64,000 nucleotides of DNA from Trachythela sp. YZ-2020 (taxonomy: Eukaryota; Cnidaria; Anthozoa; Malacalcyonacea; Clavulariidae). A program made the position numbers and the translations under genes. The DNA lies in NCBI GenBank assembly GCA_016169945.1, contig JADLSH010000212.1, positions 1,830,001-1,894,000 of the forward strand. The letters run 5' to 3'. Shown here piece after piece: positions 56,995-64,000 of this stretch (within the stretch, counting starts at the first letter, position 1; every line of letters starts with the position of its first letter). A model generated the notes under the pieces. That model worked only from the letters and a program-made list of their open reading frames with translations. It had not been told where the DNA came from and searched no databases.

Positions 56995-57281
56995 AAATTT
57001 TGGCTTCCAAACTGCGAAAGTTCAGAGAAATATCAGCCCTAGCATCAGAGCAAAACATTGCGTGGCAGCCATCTTGAAAACCAAGGTATTCACGCCGTAT
57101 TGGCTCACAAATCGGGCAGAGGTTTCCGCGTATATTTTCTTTCCTCTTCCTTCACTCGCGCGCCTGTAAAAGCATCTGTAGAGGAGAGATGCTTTCGTCT
57201 AACAGCTAATTCATTCATCATCGGTTCAATCACTTTACCGGTTCCCGATGTTTTCCCAAAGCGGTCGTTTAAATTCTGCTT
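56995..57281. other. Probable LINE 5' region, no gene
   Basis: Upstream of the LINE leader on the minus strand. Contains CAGCCATCTTG and no supported frame. Confidence 0.4.
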
Positions 57282-57668
57282 TTAACGACAACTTGTTGTA
57301 CGAGTTTCGACCATGCGCGTTTCATGCATAGAGGAAGAGCTTTCTTCATTATTTAAATTGTCTTCATTGTCAGAAGTGCTGGCCAATAGAGCCGAAACTA
57401 CGGCAAATACGTGCAGAAACCTGATATCCCACTGTTCGCTATACGACTCTCGTGTACGGTGGTCAAAAGAGGCGAACAATGCCGCTTGAAAAAGCACATT
57501 TACTTTATTGTCACGTACGCTATATTTGTTTATATTTTGAAGTACCGCGAGTTCCACGCAATATCTAAAGTTCGCGTCCCACATAGGAAGAACGTAACCC
57601 AAGACATTAAACCATAGGAAGCCACCAACGTATTCTGAAAGATATATCCTGTACACCGTCCTATCCAT
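57282..57668 (-). CDS. Unrecognised 128-codon frame
   Basis: The ATG at 57668 opens MDRTVYRIYLSEYVGGFLWF with a hydrophobic start, and the frame ends in an acidic, Ser-rich tail (DNEDNLNNEESSSSMHETR). The hydrophobic first 30 residues could be a membrane helix. No family is recognised. It lies antisense within the kinase intron beside the LINE 5' end and may be part of that element or chance. Confidence 0.25.
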   Translation of the reverse strand: MDRTVYRIYLSEYVGGFLWFNVLGYVLPMWDANFRYCVELAVLQNINKYSVRDNKVNVLFQAALFASFDHRTRESYSEQWDIRFLHVFAVVSALLASTSDNEDNLNNEESSSSMHETRMVETRTTSCR

Positions 57669-57867
57669 TAAGATGCATTAAATATGCTCTTTTATACAAA
57701 TTTTGTAGCTGGATAAACTTCTTAAATACCGTAAAGACTTAATAATGACTTGCAGCCTAACAACGCATAGCGACGCAGAATTGTGTTTATTTCTAACGCC
57801 AAATAGTAGTCCCAAAGGCGCAGGACCAAATCGCATAATTAATGTTCTCAGCCTATTTTATGCTAAT

Positions 57868-57937
57868 GATCCTGCTCACCCTCAGCTCACTCTTTGCTCA
57901 CCATCTGCACACCATCTGCTCACCCCTTGCTCACCCT
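57868..57937 (+). repeat. Short TGCTCACC-type repeats
   Basis: Irregular repeats of CTGCTCACC, CAGCTCAC and TTGCTCACC words over about 70 bases, just before the second kinase exon. Confidence 0.7.
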
Positions 57938-58085
57938 CAAAAATCCGGATCGAAAACTACCTACTATACTATTAAGAAGTTTGCTTTTTATAGTCATTAT
58001 AAGTGCTTTGTATCTTTTCTAAATACTCAGTGATTCCGTACTACCTTGATGGGTTAAACACTATTTGAATTTATTGTAAATACAG

Positions 58086-58353
58086 GAACCTCGACCACAA
58101 GAATGTTGTAAAATTTCATGGACGAACTTTCCAACATGATCCCGATGGCACGAGAGTAATATTTCTCATGGAGCTTTGTAAGGAGAATTTGAAGTCGTTT
58201 CTGGAACACAATCAAGCTCATATTCCAGCATATACAAGAACAAGCCAGGCTGTCAATGGGATGATCACATGGGCCAAAGATGTTGCGTCGGGGCTTGAAT
58301 ATCTGCACGATCACGACATTGTTCATCGTGATTTGAAACCGGAAAACATTCTT
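58086..58353 (+). CDS. Protein kinase exon with catalytic loop
   Basis: A 268-base exon between TTGTAAATACAG and GTAAGT, entered in phase 2 and left in phase 0. It reads NLDHKNVVKFHGRTFQHDPD, RVIFLMELCKENLKSFLE (hinge), then SGLEYLHDHDIVHRDLKPEN with the catalytic Asp and Asn. No stop or shift occurs. The DFG loop and the rest of the C-lobe must lie in later exons; none is seen to 64000. HRDLKPEN is the Ser/Thr type of catalytic loop. Joined to 25764-26888 it gives the N-terminal half of a kinase domain. Confidence 0.9.
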
Positions 58354-59499
58354 GTAAGTATCGAAATATTTATTGATTTTTTTCTCGGTGTATTGCCATT
58401 GATATATTTCGGATTTCCTGAAGTCTTATTGACTGCGTTATTGTAGCGAAAATTCTAAATGTAAAAGTTTGAATGCAGCTATAGGGTCATAAATGCAATT
58501 TTAAGCTTTATGAAATTGCAATTTTTGCCACGTTTTTGACCTATAATATTTCATACGGAGACCTCGCATCTCTTTGACCAAATTTCTAAGCCTTAATTTT
58601 CTCAATTTGAATAAATGGTCAATAGCAGTAGCAAGAATATTTAAAAGTGAGTATGTCCTCTTGATTTCGATGCTGGTAATATAATCTTTAGGATCTAGTT
58701 TAATTTGTTTTTCGCATTTGTACTCTTATTATTTGTTTTATACTATTTTGTACTTTGACTCTCTTAAAATTATAGTATTAAGATTACCTTATACGAAGGA
58801 AAATATCTTGGTACTAATGACATGAGGTTATTCTCATGGGCAAAACTCAATGTTATAGGAACTGGAGAAATTTCGAGGTTGCTTCTTATGAATTGCCTAC
58901 CTTTGGCAAGTTACACGTCGACTTTCACAAACATTTGCATATTGTCCTGCTAATTCAAAATGATACCCTTTTAATATCAGTCAAAAATCTTGAAGGAAAC
59001 ATATAATTTTACATTAATTTCATATACCTTATTTAAGATTATATATTTTTCTCACTTTTTTGCCGTTCAAGTTGTTTTCGTGTTGCTGTTGAAGTGTTCA
59101 AACCGGATAGTTAACCCGGTACTAGGCTGGGCAGTGAATCGGCGTCACCTAAATTTGCCTCCGTTGCACACGTATAGGAATTTGCACTGTTTGGCTAAAT
59201 TTTCCAAATATTTCAAGTCACGATGAAAAAGGAATGTCTGTTTATCAAATTTTTGCTTATGTGTGGTTTTTCACCGCTAAAACTGCCCGTTTTAAGCTTG
59301 TTATTTTTTTTACATTTGAAACGCTGTTTAAGATGAAAAAATGTGTTCACACTGCTGTTTATTTTGTTTTCTTGGAGGAAATTTCTTGTTTTCAATTGAA
59401 CTTTTTGTTATAGTTATTTTTATGAATTTTAAAAACCAAGTTACAGCAACACATTGTCATTTTTTATATTTATACAATTTTTTTCGTATATATATATAT
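58354..59499. other. Intron of the kinase gene, no element recognised
   Basis: AT-rich sequence after the donor at 58354. No DFG-containing exon is found. Confidence 0.5.
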
Positions 59500-59553
59500 A
59501 TACGTGTAGGTTTAGATCTACGAAACGCAAAGAGTGCTTACCTCAAAACTTGT

Positions 59554-59594
59554 CTGCAACAGGCTGTTTCATCTGTAAAAGAATCATCAGGCAG
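59554..59594 (-). ncRNA. Hammerhead ribozyme, type A
   Basis: On the minus strand: CTGC, CTGATGA, helix II segment, GAAA, CAGCCTGTT, GCAG. CTGC and GCAG pair as helix I, CTGATGA and GAAA are the two conserved core strands, and GTT is the expected cleavage site. Helix II has a U-U at its base and three pairs. Helix III is only two pairs, as known for the minimal hammerheads of Penelope-like elements. Confidence 0.7.
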
Positions 59595-59679
59595 TAACAA
59601 GTATCGAAAGAAATGACCGCTTATATACTTCCTGCCGGAACGTGGGGTGTATCTGGGAGACAATGTGTGCATGCATTAA

Positions 59680-60524
59680 CAAGCGCATTGCACTTCTTTC
59701 ATCAGATGAGCAAACTTTTCAGGAATCTGCACCCATATATCAGAACGCACTGCACCCATATATCAGAACGCACTTAGGCATAGCAACTTTAATCATGAAC
59801 TTAGCTACACTCAGCACACGCCGCAAAAACAACGCAGGAATAGGAAACGCAACATCATTTGGTTCAACCCACCATTTAGCAAGAGTGTTAGCAGAAACAT
59901 AGGACGTAATTTCCTTAGTCTAATTGACAAACATTTTCCACCGCACCACAAGCTCCATAAAATTTGTAACTGAAATACAGTTAAAGTAAGTTACAGCTGC
60001 ATGAACAATGTCAAGTCAGTAATCACTAAACACAATGCATGCATGCATATCTAGGAATAACAAGCCACAGGAGAGGGACACTGCCAATTGCAGTTGTAGA
60101 GAAAACACCATTTGCCCGCTTCAAAAACAATGCCTGACTAGGGACATAGTATACAAAGCAACAGTCACAGTAAGCAACACAAACACGATCAAAAATTACA
60201 TTGGCATGACTGCAACCACATTCAAAGAGCGATTGGCCAACTACACTAAATCTTTTCAGCATAAAAAGCATGCAAATGACACGGAACTTTCGAAATATAT
60301 TTGGTATTTCGTACACGGGAGGATCAAAACGATGCAATTTATGTTTAGAAGAAAAATTTTGTATTTTGAAAGAAAAAAACAAGGATTGTTTACTCAACAA
60401 AGGAGCTGAAATAATTTCACGGTGTCGTCATAGTTGCAAATTTCGCGTAGGCAACGCAAACAAAGCCATGCATGCACACATTATCTCCCACATACACCCC
60501 CACGTTCCGGCAGGAAGCATATAA
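59680..60524 (+). pseudogene. Penelope-like C-terminal part with GIY-YIG endonuclease
   Basis: Follows the same protein as 63578-62376: INKRIALLSSDEQTFQESAP, then after a 23-base tandem duplication (59727-59749 and 59750-59772) in a shifted frame, NRKRNIIWFNPPFSKSVS. Two further breaks lead to IVYKATVTVSNTNTIKNYIG and MTATTFKERLANYTKSFQHK, the start of the GIY-YIG domain, which is retained here. The end is SYTGGSKRCNLCLEEKFCIL and NANKAMHAHI. The nuclease would nick DNA for target-primed reverse transcription. Confidence 0.8.
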
Positions 60525-60550
60525 GCGGTCATTTCTTTCGATACTTGTTA

Positions 60551-60591
60551 CTGCCTGATGATTCTTTTACAGATGAAACAGCCTGTTGCAG
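60551..60591 (+). ncRNA. Hammerhead ribozyme, type A
   Basis: Same arrangement as 59554-59594 on the plus strand: CTGC 60551-60554, CTGATGA 60555-60561, helix II 60562-60574, GAAA 60575-60578, CAGCCTGTT 60579-60587, GCAG 60588-60591. Confidence 0.75.
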
Positions 60592-60701
60592 ACAAGTTTT
60601 GAGGTAAGGAAACATGTCTGTTATAATATTCTAGTGGTTTTCTTTAATTTCTTTCTTCAGACATACATTAAAAACTTTTATTCATAAAATAAAGTTTATA
60701 A

Positions 60702-60739
60702 TCCCAAACGTTTCGCCGATCAAGGCTTCTTCAGTGGGA
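60702..60739 (-). ncRNA. Hammerhead ribozyme, type B
   Basis: Minus strand: TCCCA, CTGAAGA, helix II with AGCC...GGC, GAAA, CGTT, TGGGA. TCCCA and TGGGA pair fully as helix I. Helix III is nearly absent; the ACGT at that place is self-complementary, the arrangement reported for minimal hammerheads that act as dimers. Confidence 0.7.
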
Positions 60740-60845
60740 GACTGATTTAAAGTCATATGATTTCCCTACGTATATGGAAGTCCGTCCATAAATTACAATA
60801 TAAAACTAATTATTAATATATACAGGATTAAAAATTTTAAAAATA

Positions 60846-61250
60846 CTAATTATATAAAAGTGTTCTCCCAATGCAGCGATTCATAATTTTGTCAGCATTG
60901 TTTCGTATTTCGACTGCTTCAATGTACTTTCGCTCCTCTTGGTTGCGGATGTGCGTATGTAAAAGTTTCCAGCTAATTTTAAAGTCCTTAGGTCTCTGAT
61001 TGTGGGAGATTAAGTGTCTGTATACGGTCTGTTTATCCATTGATAAGTGTTCTTTAATTCTTTGGCCTATTGTTCTACCTGTCTCGCCAATGTATATAAT
61101 ATCGCAAATTGTGCATGTAAATTGGTAGACCACATTCTTCGCTAAGCACTGATTACGCTTCGATGCTAATTTACACGTTTAATTCGCATTTATCAGGACA
61201 ATTTGGCTTATTTGTTGGTGGTGCGAACACTTTAGACAATGGTCTGTTGG
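60846..61250 (-). pseudogene. Penelope-like GIY-YIG endonuclease end
   Basis: The open frame at 61133-60846 reads VYQFTCTICDIIYIGETGRT and IGQRIKEHLSMDKQTVYRHL, a GIY-YIG domain with the YIG intact and the following Arg. It ends EIRNNADKIMNRCIGRTL. The upstream part to 61250 continues weakly with NCPDKCELN and a stop. The usual Cys-rich lead-in is thus partly kept. The reverse transcriptase is missing. Confidence 0.85.
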
Positions 61251-61284
61251 TGGTGCGAACACTTTAGACAATGGTCAATCAGTC

Positions 61285-61320
61285 TCCCACTGAAGAAGCC
61301 TTGATCGGCGAAACGTTATG
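61285..61320 (+). ncRNA. Hammerhead ribozyme relic, type B
   Basis: TCCCA, CTGAAGA, AGCC...GGC and GAAACGTT are present on the plus strand, but the sequence after CGTT (ATGAAACTTT) has lost the TGGGA strand of helix I. It is therefore probably inactive. Confidence 0.6.
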
Positions 61321-61380
61321 AAACTTTATTATATGAATATTTATTTATGAATAAAAGTTTTTAAATGAAAATATATATAT

Positions 61381-61650
61381 AGTCAAATCTGCAGACATGT
61401 ATATTTCGCCGTTCAACGACTCGTCAGTGCAGCTTGTAACGCAGTCTAGATGCGAGTGACTTCGTATTTATACACCATACGCTTGCTCTCACCCAAGCGC
61501 ATGTGGTACAATACTCAGACACATGCGCATCCAGACATGCGTGAAGTGTCTTGGGGCCAGAGTGCTCAAACGACCACACGGGAAGTGAGCTTTTGCATTA
61601 TCGCTTATAGCCACCAATTAACCTCACAGAGTGCTCAACAACACAAGTGA
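61381..61650 (-). repeat. Third Penelope-like terminal repeat fragment
   Basis: Begins at the type C hammerhead and continues through a GC-richer stretch with CATGCGCATCC and CACTTCACGCATGTC-like words. No coding part remains. Assignment to a Penelope-like terminal repeat is an inference from the ribozyme and the setting. Confidence 0.5.
61389..61432 (-). ncRNA. Hammerhead ribozyme, type C, complete
   Basis: Minus strand, contiguous: CTGCA (61432-61428), CTGACGA (61427-61421), GTCGTTGAACGGC (61420-61408), GAAA (61407-61404), TATACATGTC (61403-61394), TGCAG (61393-61389). Helix I is five perfect pairs, helix II five pairs with one G-U and a TGA loop, and helix III is short. GTC is the canonical cleavage site. 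All invariant core bases are present. Confidence 0.85.
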
Positions 61651-62159
61651 AGAAGCATAATTATATAGTCAACAATTATACCATGAGCTCGAGTCGTATA
61701 TCAGCTGATAGCCGATGAGATGCGTAGCCCCGAGTCGGCTATCATCCATATACGAATATAGATATTAATTGCATTAATAGACTATTTTGTATTGTAATGT
61801 TTTGACAGTTTGTTTAGCCACAATCCGTGTCGCAACTTGGCCTAAAATATTCAAATGTTTTTGTTAATAATATGCTTTTGCTTTATCACTTAAAGTGAAA
61901 TGGTTTTAGCACAACATTCCTGAAGACTTCAGATATTTTTATATAGGTTTTCATGTAAAACAAGTGCTTGTTGACTGCAAAGTTATTTGTTTTTGCTTGC
62001 CATTCAGTTTTCCGAAGAATTTCTATTCTGAACATGTTTTTTCGCTGCTCTTTCGGTACTTATTCCATGAATATAAAATACTATAAAATGCCGCCATTTT
62101 GTTTTTGCTACTCACTGTATATGAGCTGAACTATATTATAAAAATATATATATATTAAA
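61651..62159. other. No gene seen
   Basis: AT-rich spacer in the Penelope cluster. Confidence 0.5.
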
Positions 62160-62307
62160 TATATATTTTCGCTTACCTCAAAACTTGTCTGCAATATATA
62201 TATATATATATATATATACGTGTAGGTTTAGGTCTACGAAACGCAAAGAGTGCTCGACAACATATAGTTAGAGCAAATTATAGATTTTCGCTTACCTCAA
62301 AACTTTT

Positions 62308-62348
62308 CTGCAACAGGCTGTTTCATCTGTAAAAGAATCATCAGGCAG
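62308..62348 (-). ncRNA. Hammerhead ribozyme, type A
   Basis: Third copy of the CTGC, CTGATGA, GAAA, CAGCCTGTT, GCAG arrangement, identical in its core to those at 59554-59594 and 60551-60591. Confidence 0.7.
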
Positions 62349-62375
62349 TTTACAAGTATCGAAAGAAATGACCGC

Positions 62376-63999
62376 TTATATGCTTCCTGCCGGGGCGTGG
62401 GGGTGTGTGTGGGAGACAATGTGTGCATGCATGGCTTTGTTTGCGTTGTTTACGCGAAATTTGTTACGATGACGACATCGTGAAATTATTTCAGCTCTTT
62501 TGTTGAGTAAACAATCCTTGTTTTTTTCTTTCAAAATACAAAATTTTTCTTCTAAACATAAATTGCATCGTTTTGATCCTCCCGTATACGAAATAGAATG
62601 TTTTAAAATTTGCCAATTAATACTGAAATCCTTATTGTTTTCTTTCAATGTCCAAATATATTTCGAAAGTTCCGTGTCATTTGCATGCTTTTTATGCTGA
62701 AAAGATTTGGTGTGGTTGGCCAATCAGTTGCTTACTGTGACTGTTGCTTTGTATACTATGTCCCTAGTCATGCATTGATTTTGAAGCGGGCAAATGGTGT
62801 TTTTTCTACAACTGCAATTGGTAGTGTCTCTCTGCTGTGGCTTGTTATTTCTAGATATGCGTGCATTGTGTTTAGTGATTACTGACTTAATATTGTTCAT
62901 GCAGCTATAGCTTACTTTAACTGTATTTCTGTTAAAAATTTTATGTAGCTTGTGGTGCGGTGGAAAATGCTTGTCAATTAGACTAAGGAAATTACGTCCC
63001 ATGTTTGTGCTAACACTCTTGCTAAATGGTGGGTTGAACCAAATGATGTTGCGTTGCCTATTCCTGCGTTGTTTTTGCGGTGTGTGCTGAGTGTAGCTAA
63101 GTTCATGATTAAAGTTGCTATGCCTAAGTGCGTTCTGATATATGGGTGCAGATTCCTGAAAAGTTTGCTCATCTGATGAAAGAAGTGCGATGCGCTTGTT
63201 AATTGATGCAGGTAGTTGCCTTGTGATGCTCGGTGGGTGATTAGAGTGCATATTTATGTATAGTGGATCGTCATTGGGCTTCCTATAGGGCCTATATTTT
63301 CCATTGTTAAGGTCGAAAGTTACATCTAAAAAGTTTACAATGCGTAAATTTGATTCGGCGGTAATTTTTAGGTCAAACTGCTCGAAAATTTTGTGGAGAT
63401 CTTTTCTTGTTTTGTCTGCTAAACGTGCTGATTTACTTTTTATAATAGCCAAACCGTCATCTCTATATAGGCCGATGCTTTCTTTGCCAAATTTCTTACT
63501 CAGGTGGTTTAAAATGAAAAGGCCTACTAACTCACAAATTTCCGCGCCGTCGAAACTGCCCATGCTAACGTCAAACAAACTATGGCTATCTTTTTTTATC
63601 CATGAAATTCCGGTATTGAAAAGGAGAGATTCTAGCGTGTTTTATCATTGAAATATCGTTTTCAGGTATAGTAGCCAAATTTGAAGCCCAAGATAAAGCT
63701 TGGTCCAATAGTTTTTCAGAAATAGATGGGTAGAAATCGACAATGTCAAACGAAATAAAACTGTGTCTGTCCTTATCTTTTATATTGCCAAACCACTGAA
63801 TAACTTGTTTTGTATTCCTCCATTGATTTAAATTCAGTTTTTCTCTCAAATTGGAATTAATTTTGTCCAAAATAACTTTGCTTATTTTTCCGGATTCGCT
63901 TTTAGCGGGATTAATTAATCGGCATTTTGGATTGTTTTCGAAATTTTCTTTGTGATCTTTTAAAGATATAAATGCTTCGCGTTTTTTCATTTTTTCAAT
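62376..63999 (-). pseudogene. Penelope-like reverse transcriptase and GIY-YIG protein
   Basis: Three successive frames. 63990-63586 has EAFISLKDHKENFENNPKCR and HSFISFDIVDFYPSISEKLL, the first RT catalytic region. A stop after MDKKR is followed by 63578-62724 with SMGSFDGAEICELVGLFILN, ESIGLYRDDGLAII (the YRDD box), VNFLDVTFDLNNGKYRPYRK and NHPPSITRQLPASINKRIAL. The last part, 62723-62376, has ANHTKSFQHKKHANDTELSK and KRCNLCLEEKFCIL. About 54 bases are missing at the last junction compared with 60180-60235, and they include the YIG motif. The copy is thus without an active nuclease. The N-terminus lies outside the window. Confidence 0.9.
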
Positions 64000-64000
64000 T

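Larger units (their letters stand above)
26889..58085 (+). other. 31.2 kb kinase intron filled with transposons
   Basis: Donor GTACAG at 26889, acceptor TTGTAAATACAG ending at 58085. The AG left over at the end of the first exon and the G opening the next make an Arg codon, and the joined reading EEKMLRNLDHKNVVKFHG is a normal kinase sequence. The intron holds BEL/Pao, two LINEs, Gypsy, a REL-LINE fragment, SINE, foldback and MITE copies. Orientation is mixed, with the larger LINEs and BEL/Pao antisense to the gene. Confidence 0.85.
59500..60640 (+). mobile_element. Penelope-like element copy with inverted terminal repeats
   Basis: The terminal segments at about 59510-59680 (minus orientation) and 60480-60635 (plus orientation) are inverted copies sharing GACCGCTTATAT, CATCAGGCAGTAACAAGTAT and CTGCAACAGGCTGTTTCATC. 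Each contains a hammerhead ribozyme core. Coding begins abruptly at INKRIALLSSDEQTFQESAP, so the copy is 5'-truncated and lacks the reverse transcriptase. It is related to the element at 62160-64000 on the other strand. Confidence 0.85.
60660..61375 (-). mobile_element. Second Penelope-like family, truncated copy
   Basis: Inverted terminal segments at about 60660-60745 and 61280-61370 share TTCATAAAATAAAGTTT-like sequence and a type B hammerhead core. Between them the minus strand encodes only the GIY-YIG end. A 32-base tandem duplication (TGTTGGTGGTGCGAACACTT and onward) lies at about 61213-61276. Confidence 0.8.
62160..64000 (-). mobile_element. Penelope-like element, runs off the window
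   Basis: Minus strand. The reverse transcriptase enters from beyond 64000, followed by the linker and a damaged GIY-YIG domain to 62376, then a terminal repeat with a type A hammerhead (62308-62348) ending in (TA)n runs near 62150-62220. The same family as 59500-60640, in opposite orientation. Confidence 0.9.

Noticed and set aside
1..64000. Bacterial contamination or an integrated prophage-like system
   Set aside because: No operons, ribosome binding sites or bacterial genes are present; introns, LINEs, SINEs and Penelope elements are all eukaryotic.

Overview
The window is nuclear DNA of an animal, most likely a cnidarian (probably an anthozoan). It is AT-rich, its coding pieces are split by GT-AG introns, and nearly all of it is made of transposable elements of metazoan type: Penelope-like elements with GIY-YIG domains, CR1/L2-like LINEs, BEL/Pao, Ty3/Gypsy, Kolobok, tRNA-derived SINEs and TTAA-flanked MITEs. 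The cnidarian assignment is inferred from this repeat mix and from families familiar in corals and anemones. No search was possible.

Only one host gene can be supported: a protein kinase on the + strand with exons at 25764-26888 and 58086-58353. The first exon carries a coiled-coil region, a membrane-like helix and the kinase glycine loop, lysine and glutamate. The second carries the catalytic loop HRDLKPEN. The exon phases match exactly across a 31.2 kb intron, and everything from 26889 to 58085 (BEL/Pao, two LINEs, a Gypsy copy, a REL-LINE fragment, SINEs, foldback elements) sits inside that intron.

Layout. 1-5163: dispersed repeats and a ~4.7 kb element with ~0.9 kb inverted arms enclosing broken THAP, SWIM and possible cysteine-protease fragments. 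5164-14597: decayed repeats, a tandem duplication, a LINE relic, a 50-bp-arm palindrome, a reporter-like tandem repeat and a TTAA MITE. 14602-22849: a TTAA-flanked inverted-repeat element containing a 6,395 bp Kolobok DNA transposon (15401-21795, 33 bp terminal inverted repeats, TTAA target duplication). Kolobok carries two convergent spliced genes: a DDE-type transposase and a protein with a Cys-rich CXC motif plus a P2X7-type zinc 'ballast' domain. 25764-58353: the kinase exons with the large TE-filled intron. 59500-64000: a cluster of Penelope-like copies whose terminal repeats carry hammerhead ribozymes of three sequence types.

Almost every element is broken by frameshifts, stops, deletions or nested insertions. 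Several lesions in Kolobok are single-base losses in short homopolymers, so either decay or long-read assembly error could explain them. The best candidates for new biology are the two-gene Kolobok element, the hammerhead set in the Penelope cluster, and the long-inverted-repeat THAP/SWIM element.
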